Below, in pieces: positions 25,633 to 33,376 of a stretch of 64,000 nt of DNA. The notes beneath the pieces were generated by a model that did not search any database, was not told the DNA's origin, and saw only the letters and a list, made by a program, of their open reading frames with translations. The number at the start of each line of letters is the position of its first letter. Position 1 is the first letter of the stretch. Position numbers and translations under genes: made by a program. Source of the stretch: Azospirillum endophyticum (GTDB lineage: Bacteria > Pseudomonadota > Alphaproteobacteria > Azospirillales > Azospirillaceae); contig NZ_JAENHM010000070.1 in assembly GCF_016595245.1 (NCBI RefSeq), forward strand, positions 1-64,000, written 5' to 3'.

Positions 25633-25950
25633 ATGGACGACAGCCCTGACAGCCCTGCCACCGGCCCCGCCGCCGACTCCCTTGCCAGCCCCGGCGCCAG
25701 CCTGGCCGACAGTCTGCTGGCGCTGGCCCGCCGCCGCGGGGCGGCGGTGCCGGAGGACGGCTCCGTCGCCGGGCTGCTCGCCGCCCTCGACCCCAACCCG
25801 CTGATCCCGCATCCGCTGCTGCTGGTGGCCGGCGCGGTGATGGCGGTCGCCTTCCGCCACGACCGGGCGCTGGCCCTGCCGCCGGCCGACGGCATCGACG
25901 GTGCCAATCCCGCCCCGTCCTCCGCGTCCTCCGCCGATTACTCCTTCTGA
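25633..25950 (+). CDS. Small FlhB C-terminal-domain-like protein (FlhX type)
   Basis: A 105-aa protein between fliP and fliG. The segment ADSLLALARRRGAAVPEDGSVAGLLAALDPNPLIPHPLLLVAGAVMAVAFRHDR follows the pattern of the FlhB cytoplasmic C-domain: helix, G-(V/A)-x-V-x-E-x, L-x-x-x-L, IP-x-x-L, A-x-V-x-A-x-x-x-R. It lacks the NPTH autocleavage motif and the membrane part found in the full FlhB at the end of the cluster. Free-standing FlhB C-domains are known as FlhX or YlqH and can partly replace the FlhB C-domain. The similarity is read by eye. Start chosen at MDDSPDSP. Confidence 0.6.
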   Translation: MDDSPDSPATGPAADSLASPGASLADSLLALARRRGAAVPEDGSVAGLLAALDPNPLIPHPLLLVAGAVMAVAFRHDRALALPPADGIDGANPAPSSASSADYSF

Positions 25951-25959
25951 GGTGCCGTC

Positions 25960-26988
25960 ATGGGAACGCCGATCAAGATTCGTGAGAATTACAAGAGCCT
26001 GACCGGCGTGGAGAAGAGCGCGGTCATCTTCCTGGCGCTGGGCGAGGAGCGCGGCTCGCGGCTGATGGAACGGCTGGACGAAGACGAGATCCGCCTCGTC
26101 AGCCGCGCGATGGCGACGCTGGGCAACGTCACCTCCAATCTGGTGGAGACGCTGATGCGCATCTTCACCGAGCGCTTCGCCAATGCCGGATCGGTCATCG
26201 GCTCCTACGACAGCACGGAGCGGATGCTGAACCGCTTCCTGCCGTCCGACCGCGTGACCGAGATCATGGGCGAGATCCGCGGCCCGGCCGGCCGCACCAT
26301 GTGGGAGAAGATGTCCAACGTGAACGAGGGGGTGCTCGCCAGCTACCTGGCCGGCGAATATCCCCAGACCGCCGCGGTCATCCTGTCCAAGATGCGGGCC
26401 GACCATGCCGCCAAGGTGCTGGTGCTGCTGCCGCCCGCCGTCCGCACCGAGGTGATCGAACGCATGATCCAGATCGAATCGGTGCAGCGCGAGGTGCTGC
26501 TCGACATCGAATCGATCCTGCACAACGAGTTCATGGCGAATTACGCCCGCACCCACGGCAACGATTCGCTGGAGCGGATGGCGGACATCTTCAACCGCAT
26601 CGACCGCGAGACCCTGACCGAGATCTTCGACGATCTGGAAATGGTGATGCCGGAACCGACCCAGCGCATCAAGCAGCTGATGTTCACCTTCGAGGACCTG
26701 ATGCGGCTGGACCGCGTGTCGTTGCAGTCGGTGATCCGCCGCTGCGACACCGGCCAGCTCGCCATCGCGCTGAAGGGCGCGCCGGCGCCCCAGCGCGACC
26801 ATTTCCTGTCGGTCCTGTCGGAGCGCGCCCGCCTGATCCTGCTCGACGAGATCGAGAACATGGGGCCCTTGCGCATGCGCGACGTCAACGAGGCCCAGGC
26901 GGAGATCGTGCGCGTCGCCAAGGCGATGGCGGAGGACGGCACCATCATCATCCCGCAGTCCGACGACGCCGACACCGTGGTCTATTGA
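25960..26988 (+). CDS. fliG: Flagellar motor switch protein FliG
   Basis: C-ring protein that contacts MotA and generates torque. The N-terminal LTGVEKSAVIFLALGEERGSRLMERLDEDEI binds the MS ring. The EHPQ-type motif of the middle domain appears as EYPQTAAVILSKM (about residue 130), and the C-terminal charged helix for stator contact is LLDEIENMGPLRMRDVNEAQAEIV. The length, 342 aa, is normal. It is part of the fliF operon. Confidence 0.96.
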   Translation: MGTPIKIRENYKSLTGVEKSAVIFLALGEERGSRLMERLDEDEIRLVSRAMATLGNVTSNLVETLMRIFTERFANAGSVIGSYDSTERMLNRFLPSDRVTEIMGEIRGPAGRTMWEKMSNVNEGVLASYLAGEYPQTAAVILSKMRADHAAKVLVLLPPAVRTEVIERMIQIESVQREVLLDIESILHNEFMANYARTHGNDSLERMADIFNRIDRETLTEIFDDLEMVMPEPTQRIKQLMFTFEDLMRLDRVSLQSVIRRCDTGQLAIALKGAPAPQRDHFLSVLSERARLILLDEIENMGPLRMRDVNEAQAEIVRVAKAMAEDGTIIIPQSDDADTVVY

Positions 26989-27018
26989 GCGGAGCGTCGC
27001 TGCATGGGACTCCCCTGA

Positions 27019-27726
27019 ATGGCCGGGCACGACCTCGTCCCCCGGCATGTGCCGCCGCCGGACCTTCTGGCGGCGCATTTCGCCGCAACGGCCCCGCCGT
27101 CGACGCGGTCGATGGCCGACGACGAGGCGGGACCGCTGGTAAGGCGGCTGCTCGACCTGCTGGATTCGCTATCCCCGGTCGACGCGGCGCTGGCGCGCGG
27201 CTGCCTGCCGCGCTGCGATTCGACCTTCGGCGCCGGATTGGCCCTGTTCCTGGCGGCGACGGCCGGCGGCTGCCGCGGCTGGCTCGGCACGGACGCGGCG
27301 GCGAGGCTGGCCGATCTCGACGGCGGGTTGCTGATCGAGGAGTGCGACCGGGCGCTGACAGCGCGCTTCCAGCCGGTCGACGGGCGGCTGTGGCGGCTGT
27401 CGCGCGTGCCGCTGCTGGACAGCGACAACGGACTGCTCTGTGCCGTCGGGATCGAGGACGGCCTGTCCGACCGCGTCACCCTGGTGCTTCAGGCCCGGCC
27501 GCAACGGCTGGGGCCGGTGCAGCTGATGGCGACGCTGGCCGGCCGCCGGCTGGACGTGACGCTGCGTCTGGCGATGGGATTGCCGTCGTCCGCCCTGGCC
27601 GACCTGCATGAAAGCTTCCGCGCCGCCCTGTCCGACTGCCGGATCGAGGGTGCGCTGACCGTCGGCCCGCTGGCCGACGCCTGGCTGGGTCTGGACCAGC
27701 CGATGTCGTCCGATGTGGCGTTGTAA
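27019..27726 (+). CDS. Unknown flagellar-locus protein with a FliK-like C-terminal segment
   Basis: A 235-aa protein, 30 bases after fliG and probably the last gene of the fliF operon. I do not recognise the first half. The segment LGPVQLMATLAGRRLDVTLRLAMGLPSSALADLHESFRAALSDCRIEGALTVG (about residues 158-210) has the strand-strand-helix-strand pattern of the FliK C-terminal domain. That suggests a second export-switch or ruler-related protein, but the match is weak and by eye. There is no signal peptide or membrane helix. Confidence 0.55.
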   Translation: MAGHDLVPRHVPPPDLLAAHFAATAPPSTRSMADDEAGPLVRRLLDLLDSLSPVDAALARGCLPRCDSTFGAGLALFLAATAGGCRGWLGTDAAARLADLDGGLLIEECDRALTARFQPVDGRLWRLSRVPLLDSDNGLLCAVGIEDGLSDRVTLVLQARPQRLGPVQLMATLAGRRLDVTLRLAMGLPSSALADLHESFRAALSDCRIEGALTVGPLADAWLGLDQPMSSDVAL

Positions 27727-27737
27727 GCGGTATCCCT

Positions 27738-28181
27738 TCAAATCTCCGCAGGCGGCCTGACCGGAGTCGGCTGGCCCGGCTTGGGAAGCGGCGGCGGCAG
27801 CGACCGCAGCGAGGCCCGGGCCGTCTCGCGCAACGGCGCGAAGCCGTCCTCCGGGAAGCGGCCGATCAGCGTCCGGTAGGACGCGCGCGCAACTTCCGGG
27901 CAATTCAGCAGCCGGAACTGGTCGCCCTGGCGCAGCAGCGCCACCGCCTCGTCGGTCTTCGGATGGCCGGCGATGGAGGAGGCGACCGCATACCACCGCC
28001 CATAGGCCGACCACATGTCCTGCACCGCGCCGCCGTCGCATTGGCCGGCTGTCAGCGCTTTTTCAAGGGCTTGGCGGTAATCGCTGTCGGGCGCCTGCGA
28101 CATTTGCGCACAACCTTGCAGGACGAGCAGGCAAGCAGCGGCTGCGGTCGCTGGAAAGACGGACGCCTTCGTTCCGGACAT
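27738..28181 (-). CDS. Putative lipoprotein of unknown function
   Basis: A 147-aa protein with a lipoprotein signal peptide; the lipobox LVLQGC puts the acylated cysteine at residue 24. The mature part is helical and resembles a short tetratricopeptide-like unit (DEAVALLRQGDQFRLLNCPEVARASYRTLIGRFPEDG), ending in a proline-rich tail. It is convergent with the gene after fliG and divergent from the flagellar regulator. A flagellar role is possible only by position. Confidence 0.65.
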   Translation of the reverse strand: MSGTKASVFPATAAAACLLVLQGCAQMSQAPDSDYRQALEKALTAGQCDGGAVQDMWSAYGRWYAVASSIAGHPKTDEAVALLRQGDQFRLLNCPEVARASYRTLIGRFPEDGFAPLRETARASLRSLPPPLPKPGQPTPVRPPAEI

Positions 28182-28569
28182 GGAACCTCCTCAAACGCGG
28201 ATGCCCGGCGACCGTAGGACATCAGGGTTAAACCAGCGTTCATGTTTGTAAGCGCAGGTTTTCCATCTCTTCACTACCGTTAACCATAAATGGTGAACGA
28301 ATTAATGATTGCTTGTGACGATCATTCGAAAAACGGCGAGAATTTCCAAGTAAAACCCCACATGAATAAAAATTTATCCAGTCTTTAGTCGATCGGAACC
28401 ATTAAAACCACGTAAAACGGTGTATGAGTCTATGTCTATCCGGTTACCCCAATCTGTTGACACATCACCTTTCGATAGGTTCTTTTAGGGCTGTGATAAG
28501 CATGTGACATGGACGCAATTGCGTAAAAATCGATGCTTTATCTGCGCTTGCTCGACAATGGAGAATCCA
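28182..28569 (+). promoter_or_regulatory. AT-rich control region upstream of the flagellar regulator
   Basis: No gene is visible in this 388-base stretch, which is much richer in A and T than its surroundings. It holds several TTAA/TTAAC-like half-sites, the inverted pair TTAACCATAAATGGTGAA near 28279, and a TTGACA hexamer at 28457 with only a poor -10 (TTCTTT, 17 bases on). It probably carries the promoter and operator sites of the regulator, and of the lipoprotein on the other strand. Confidence 0.4.
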
Positions 28570-29382
28570 ATGCAGGCTTTGCTGATTGAGCCAGCCGATC
28601 TGATTGCCGAAGCCATCGGTAAACAACTCGCCCTGTGCAAGGTTAACCATGACCGCCTCGACCTGAATGGTCTGCGCGATCTGGTGGGCGGGCATGGCTC
28701 CGTCGACATCGCGCACGACGCGATCGTCATCGGCGATGTCGGCGATACTGAAGCCTGCGTCGCCATGCTCCGCGCCCGCAACGTGACCGCCGCGATCATC
28801 TGCCTGATCGAGCGCCGCTGCGCCAACACTACCGCCGGCATCCTGCGGGCCGGGGCCGACGACGTGCTGGTCAAGCCGGTCGTCAGCACCGAGATCCGCG
28901 CCCGGCTGGAGGCGATCCGCCGCCGCTCCTACGGGCTGACCAGCAACGCGGTGACGGTCGGCCGCCTGACCGTCTTCCTCGACGGCCGTGACCCGGAGGT
29001 GGACGGCGAGCGCCTGCGCCTCAGCCAGCGGGAACATGCGATCCTGTCGGTGCTGGCCCTCAACCACCGCCGCGTGGTGTCGAAGGAACACATCTACGAG
29101 GAGGTCTACGGCCTGTCCGGCTCAGACCCGCTCGACAAGGTGATCGACGTCTATATCTGCAAGCTGCGCAAGAAGATCGACACGGCGACCGGCGGCGGCC
29201 GCTACATCGAGACGGTCTATGGCCGCGGCTACAAGTTCGAGGCGCCGCCCGACCATGTCGCCCCCGACCGCGCCCAGCTGATGCTCGACCGCTGGTCGAA
29301 CGCCGGCGGGCTGGGCGGCCCCCGTGTGCCCTTCATCCCGCCGGTGGTCCCCCGCGCCGCCGCCCGCGCCGTCGGGCGCTGA
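28570..29382 (+). CDS. CtrA/Rem-like orphan response regulator with degenerate receiver
   Basis: OmpR-type DNA-binding protein of 270 aa. The C-terminal winged helix (about residues 128-226) is close to CtrA: the recognition segment KVIDVYICKLRKKI and the wing RYIETVYGRGYKF are nearly CtrA sequences. The N-terminal half keeps the fold (MQALLIEP start, AGADDVLVKPV with Lys102) but lacks the acidic pocket of CtrA (EDD becomes EPA). Where the phospho-acceptor is expected it reads VIGDVGD. It is therefore probably not controlled by phosphorylation, like Rem of Sinorhizobium or FtcR of Brucella, which control flagellar genes. Start chosen at MQALLIEP with GGAG upstream; an in-frame ATG lies four codons earlier. 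Confidence 0.82.
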   Translation: MQALLIEPADLIAEAIGKQLALCKVNHDRLDLNGLRDLVGGHGSVDIAHDAIVIGDVGDTEACVAMLRARNVTAAIICLIERRCANTTAGILRAGADDVLVKPVVSTEIRARLEAIRRRSYGLTSNAVTVGRLTVFLDGRDPEVDGERLRLSQREHAILSVLALNHRRVVSKEHIYEEVYGLSGSDPLDKVIDVYICKLRKKIDTATGGGRYIETVYGRGYKFEAPPDHVAPDRAQLMLDRWSNAGGLGGPRVPFIPPVVPRAAARAVGR

Positions 29383-29438
29383 ACCTCGTCCCGTTGCAGC
29401 AGTCCGTCCCTCCCGCCGCTCCTTCTGAACGCCTCCGA

Positions 29439-29475
29439 TTTTTTACCCCGGCTTAAACCGGCTCGGTCATCCTCG
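29439..29475 (+). promoter_or_regulatory. Candidate promoter of the flagellin operon
   Basis: TTTTTTACCCCGGCTTAAAC contains TTTA and TTAA half-sites seven bases apart, like the other flagellar elements. The downstream part reads CATCCTCGAT and not the CGT of the main set. It ends about 100 bases before the flagellin start, leaving a long leader that could be the target of FlbT. Confidence 0.45.
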
Positions 29476-29573
29476 ATTTTGCCGCTCGCGCCCCCGCATT
29501 GAAGATCGGGATGGCCGGCGTGAATGGCCCCGGCGTCAGAAAGGCGCCATGCATCTCGCGAATGGAGATACCC

Positions 29574-31100
29574 ATGGCCTCGATTATGACGAACACCTCC
29601 GCCATGACCGCGCTGCAGACCCTGCGTCGCGTGACCGGGGATCTGGAGACCACGCAGGACCGCATCTCGACCGGCCTGAAGGTCAACAACGCCAAGGACA
29701 ACGCCGCCTACTGGTCGATCGCCACCACCATGAAGGCCGACGTCGCCGGCTTCAAGGCGGTGAAGGAATCGCTGGAACTGGGGTCGGGCACCACCAACAC
29801 CGCGTCGGTGGCCTCCAAGAACATCGTCGAGAACCTGCAGACGCTGAAGGCCCGCGTCATCGCCGGCCAGACCAACGGCGTCGACAAGTCGCTGATCCAG
29901 AACGACGTCGACCAGCTGGTGAAGCTGATCAAGGGCGCCGCCGCCGACGCCTCCTTCAACGGCGACAACCTGCTGCGCGTCAGCTATTCCAACGACGGCA
30001 CGGCCAAGGACAAGGACGTCTCGATCCTTGCCTCGCTCAGCCGCAGCGACAGCACGGTCGACCCGAGCTATATCGAGTTCCAGCGCCAGGACATGCGCGT
30101 GGAATCGATCGTCGGCAAGGCGACGATCGAACAGCAGATCAACTCGGTCAAGGACGTCAAGGCGTCGGTCGGCTTCAACGTCGGCGAGGCCGGCGAGACC
30201 TTCATCGACGGCCAGAATCTCGGCCTCGGGGAAGTGAGCTTCTCCTTCACGACCGAAAAGGTCATCACGACGACGAACGTCAACGGTCCCAACGTCGAGA
30301 TCGCGCCGACCAACGTCAGCGTCAAGGTTGATCTGTCGAACATCGTGTTCGATACCGATCGCGCGAACACCGAGAAGCGCATCGCGGATCGCATCAACTA
30401 CGCGATCGCGGACGCCGTCTACAAGGCGATCGACGCCAAGCTGACCGCGTCGATCACCGACGCCACGGATCTGGCGGCCGCCAAGACCGCTATTCTCGGT
30501 GTGGCCCCGGTCGAGAACGACGCCGGCCAGACCGACACCGTGTTGGCGTCGCAGACCACGCCGGCCTACGCAGCGGCCACCATCGACGCGAAGACCACGG
30601 CGCTGGGTCCGACGGTGAGCTTCGGCGACGGTACCAACGTCGGCACCGGAACCGGCGCCGACGCCACCGTCGGAAAAGTCGGCACGATGTACATGACGGT
30701 CGGCGCGGGCTACACCGACACCGCAAGCTTCACCTCTCAAGTCTCTAACCTCTGGGTGACCAGCAAGGAGAGCGATGCGTTTGGTGGCCTTGCCGATCTG
30801 ACCCAGATCGACGTGGTCAACAACTCATCGAAGTCGCTGGAGGTCATCAACTCCCTTCTCGATAAGGCCATTGCCAAGTCCACGGTCATCGGATCGATCG
30901 AAAGCCGCGTGTCGGTTCAGAATGATTTCGTGTCGAAGCTGACCGATGCGATGAACAAGGGCATCGGCGCCCTGGTCGACGCCGACATGAACGAGGAATC
31001 GAGCCGCTTGCAGGCCCTCCAGGTCCAGCAGCAGCTCGCCATCCAGGCTCTGTCGATTGCCAACCAGGGTCCGCAGAACATCCTGTCGCTGTTCCGCTAA
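29574..31100 (+). CDS. Flagellin
   Basis: Filament subunit, 508 aa. The N-terminal coiled-coil domain is a strong flagellin match (SAMTALQTLRRVTGDLETTQDRISTGLKVNNAKDNAAYWSIATTMK). The C-terminal domain (VQNDFVSKLTDAMNKGIGALVDADMNEESSRLQALQVQQQLAIQALSIANQGPQNILSLFR) is complete. The threonine-, alanine- and glycine-rich middle (about residues 220-410) is the variable surface region. The start has a GGAGA ribosome-binding site eight bases upstream. flaF and flbT follow. Whether this is the polar or the lateral flagellin is not decided by the sequence. Confidence 0.95.
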   Translation: MASIMTNTSAMTALQTLRRVTGDLETTQDRISTGLKVNNAKDNAAYWSIATTMKADVAGFKAVKESLELGSGTTNTASVASKNIVENLQTLKARVIAGQTNGVDKSLIQNDVDQLVKLIKGAAADASFNGDNLLRVSYSNDGTAKDKDVSILASLSRSDSTVDPSYIEFQRQDMRVESIVGKATIEQQINSVKDVKASVGFNVGEAGETFIDGQNLGLGEVSFSFTTEKVITTTNVNGPNVEIAPTNVSVKVDLSNIVFDTDRANTEKRIADRINYAIADAVYKAIDAKLTASITDATDLAAAKTAILGVAPVENDAGQTDTVLASQTTPAYAAATIDAKTTALGPTVSFGDGTNVGTGTGADATVGKVGTMYMTVGAGYTDTASFTSQVSNLWVTSKESDAFGGLADLTQIDVVNNSSKSLEVINSLLDKAIAKSTVIGSIESRVSVQNDFVSKLTDAMNKGIGALVDADMNEESSRLQALQVQQQLAIQALSIANQGPQNILSLFR

Positions 31101-31109
31101 GCCCCTGAT

Positions 31110-31164
31110 GGGCGGCATCATCGTCCGAATTTCGGGGCCGACCCCCTGGACGATGATGCCGCCC
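31110..31164 (+). other. Long hairpin after the flagellin gene
   Basis: A perfect 17-base inverted repeat (GGGCGGCATCATCGTCC / GGACGATGATGCCGCCC) with a 21-base loop starts nine bases after the flagellin stop codon. There is no T-run, so it is more likely an mRNA-stabilising or attenuating hairpin than a full terminator. It would let flagellin mRNA outnumber the flaF-flbT mRNA. Confidence 0.7.
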
Positions 31165-31304
31165 CGTCGGCTATGCCCGTTCATGCCGTCCGCATCGGTG
31201 CGGAGCGGGCATCGCCGACGGTCGCCAGCCACGCCTCCGTCGCTAAACCCACCGCAACCGGTCCGGCAGTCCGCCGCCAAGGACCCCATCGCAGGGGTGC
31301 GCCC

Positions 31305-31709
31305 ATGAGCATCGCCGCCTATCACCAGACCATCGCCGAATGCGACGATCCGCGAAAGATCGAGTACCGGGTCTTCCTGAGGATCACCCTGGCGCTGGAG
31401 GCCAACCGTCACGCCGACTGGCGCTCCGCCGCGCTGAAGGATGCGCTGTGGCGGAACCTGGAGCTGTGGAACGCCCTGCGCGCCGACCTGCTGGAGGACG
31501 GCAACGCCCTGCCGGAGGGCTTGCGTGCCGGCCTCATCTCGCTGTCCTTCGCGGTGAACCGCAACACCCAGCGGGTCCTGCGCGGCGAGGGCGGCATCGA
31601 CCTGCTGCTCCACATCAACCGCTCGGTGATGCAGGGCCTGCAAGGGGCGGCTTCCGCGGCGCAGCCCGCGCGCGAACCGGCGGCGGAGGATCTGTCCTAT
31701 GGCACTTAA
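31305..31709 (+). CDS. flaF: Flagellar biosynthesis regulator FlaF
   Basis: FlaF supports flagellin translation or secretion and acts opposite to FlbT in alphaproteobacteria. The 134-aa protein has the family pattern YHQTIAECDDPRKIEYRVFLRITLALE, LWNALRADLLEDGNALPEGLRAGLISLSFAVNRNTQRV and LLLHINRSVMQGL. The start is the ATG beginning MSIAAYHQT; the frame is open further upstream but without coding character. It overlaps flbT by 11 bases. Confidence 0.9.
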   Translation: MSIAAYHQTIAECDDPRKIEYRVFLRITLALEANRHADWRSAALKDALWRNLELWNALRADLLEDGNALPEGLRAGLISLSFAVNRNTQRVLRGEGGIDLLLHINRSVMQGLQGAASAAQPAREPAAEDLSYGT

Positions 31710-32166
31710 GCTGCGCCTGAAGCCGTGCGAGCGGGTGGTCATCAACGGCTGCGTCGTGCAGAACGAGAACCGCCGCTACACCCTGACGATCTCCAACTTC
31801 GCCCAGATCATCCGCGGCAGCGACATCCTTCAGGAGGAGGACGCGGTGACTCCGGTGCGCCGCGCCTATTTCCTGATCCAGAGCATGCTGCTCGATCCCG
31901 AGGTCGCCGCCAGCGGCAGCGGCGCGGTGGCGGCGATGATGGCGCAGCTCTACACCGCCTTCGCCCGCCCCGACATCCAGGACCGCATCGCCCGCGCCAT
32001 GGGCCATGTCGGCGAGCGCGACTATTACAAGGCGCTGTCCGCCCTGCGTCCGGTCATGGAGTATGAGGGCACGCTGCTGTCGGCGCCTCCGTCCGCGCCG
32101 ACGCCCACGCCCTCCATTCAGGCGGGCGGCATCGGCCATCAATCGGGCCATCAATCGGGAGGTTGA
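31699..32166 (+). CDS. flbT: Flagellin mRNA regulator FlbT
   Basis: FlbT binds the leader of flagellin mRNA and represses its translation in Caulobacter. The N-terminal LKLRLKPCERVVINGCVVQNENRRYTLTISNFAQIIRGSDILQEEDA is close to the family consensus, followed by RAYFLIQSMLLDPE and YYKALSALRPVMEYE. The length, 155 aa, is normal. Its start overlaps flaF, implying coupled translation of the two antagonists. Confidence 0.93.
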   Translation: MALKLRLKPCERVVINGCVVQNENRRYTLTISNFAQIIRGSDILQEEDAVTPVRRAYFLIQSMLLDPEVAASGSGAVAAMMAQLYTAFARPDIQDRIARAMGHVGERDYYKALSALRPVMEYEGTLLSAPPSAPTPTPSIQAGGIGHQSGHQSGG

Positions 32167-32170
32167 CGCC

Positions 32171-32548
32171 ATGCCCACCCCCGTCACCGGCGTGAGCGGC
32201 CCCTCCGGCGAGCGCTCGACCGCCAGCGCCGACATCATCGCCGAAGCGCGCCAGCGTCAGGCCGACCGCCTCCGCGCCGCCCAGGCCGAGACGACCAAGC
32301 CGGCCGAGGTGGTGGAGCGCGCCGCGAAGGCCGACCCCGCCGAGGCGGAGGCGAAGCACGCCACCCGGCCCTACCGCGTCAATCTCGATCCCGACACCCG
32401 GCGGCTCTACACCGAGGTGCTCGACACCGCGACGGGGGAGGTCATCATGCGCATTCCCGCCGGCTACGGCGCCGAAACCGATGCGGCAGACGAGGATCCC
32501 GCCATCCCGCGGAAGGGCGAGGGAAAGGCCGGGGAGGTCGAGGCATGA
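32171..32548 (+). CDS. FlaG-like small flagellar protein
   Basis: A 125-aa protein. The alanine/glutamate-rich N-terminal half looks disordered or helical. The short C-terminal domain YRVNLDPDTRRLYTEVLDTATGEVIMRIPAGY follows the FlaG pattern of two strands ending in a (V/I)-(I/M)-R-x-IP motif. It follows flbT by four bases and overlaps the next gene by four. FlaG proteins affect filament length in other bacteria. The call is tentative but fits the position. Confidence 0.55.
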   Translation: MPTPVTGVSGPSGERSTASADIIAEARQRQADRLRAAQAETTKPAEVVERAAKADPAEAEAKHATRPYRVNLDPDTRRLYTEVLDTATGEVIMRIPAGYGAETDAADEDPAIPRKGEGKAGEVEA

Positions 32549-33336
32549 CGACGCTCGTCGACCTGCGCATGGTCAGCAAGAACCACGACCGCTACGAGCA
32601 GGCGGTGCGCAGCCGCCCGGCGGTGCAACGCGCCATCGCCTATTTCCAGGACAATATCGGCAAGATCACCAGCACCGAAGACTTCATGAAGGACGACAAG
32701 CTCTACCGCTTCGTCCTGGAGGCCTTCGACCTCGGCAGTCAGGCCAAGTCGCGCGGCCTGATCCGCAAGGTGCTGGAGGAGGGGGTCAGCGACCAGTCCT
32801 CCACCGCCAACCGGATGAGCGACAGCAAGTTCCGCGAGATGGCGACCATCCTGGGCTTTGCCGAGAATGACGGTGACAACCTGAAACAGCCGGCCGTCGT
32901 CCAGGCCATCGTCGACCGCTACGTCGACGTGACGCTGGAGGTCGAGTCGGAGGACCGGAACCCGGCGGTGCGGCTCGGCCTCTATTTCCAGCGGCGGTCG
33001 GCGAACGTCACCAACTGGTATCAGGTGATGGCCGACAACGCCCTGCGCAAGGTGGTCTACACCGCGCTGGGCCTGCCCGATCAGACGGCGCTGCTCGATG
33101 TCGACAAGCAGAAGGCGCTGCTGGAAAAGCGGATGGACATCGCCGACCTGAAGAGCCCGGCGAAGGTCGCCAAGTTCCTCGACCGCTTCGCCGCGATGTA
33201 CGACATGCGGAACGGCGGTTCGACCGGCACCGCCGCCATGCCGTCGATCGGACCGATTTCCCGCAGCGGCCGGGCCTCGGTCATCTCCATCGATCCGTCC
33301 ATCACCATGACGCTGATGAAGTTCCCGCGCTTCTGA
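32545..33336 (+). CDS. DUF1217 family flagellar protein
   Basis: A 263-aa protein of the DUF1217 type, often encoded near flagellin and hook genes in alphaproteobacteria. Conserved-looking stretches are AIAYFQDNIGKITSTEDFMKDDKLYRFVLEAFDLG and LGLYFQRRSANVTNWYQVMADNALRKVVYTALGLP. It has no signal peptide. Its start overlaps the preceding gene (ATGA), and it is part of the flagellin operon. A structural or export role is possible; none is established from the sequence. Confidence 0.8.
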   Translation: MTTLVDLRMVSKNHDRYEQAVRSRPAVQRAIAYFQDNIGKITSTEDFMKDDKLYRFVLEAFDLGSQAKSRGLIRKVLEEGVSDQSSTANRMSDSKFREMATILGFAENDGDNLKQPAVVQAIVDRYVDVTLEVESEDRNPAVRLGLYFQRRSANVTNWYQVMADNALRKVVYTALGLPDQTALLDVDKQKALLEKRMDIADLKSPAKVAKFLDRFAAMYDMRNGGSTGTAAMPSIGPISRSGRASVISIDPSITMTLMKFPRF

Positions 33337-33376
33337 CCGGGCTGCGGGACTCAACCCAGGCGGGAGGAGTCCAGCC

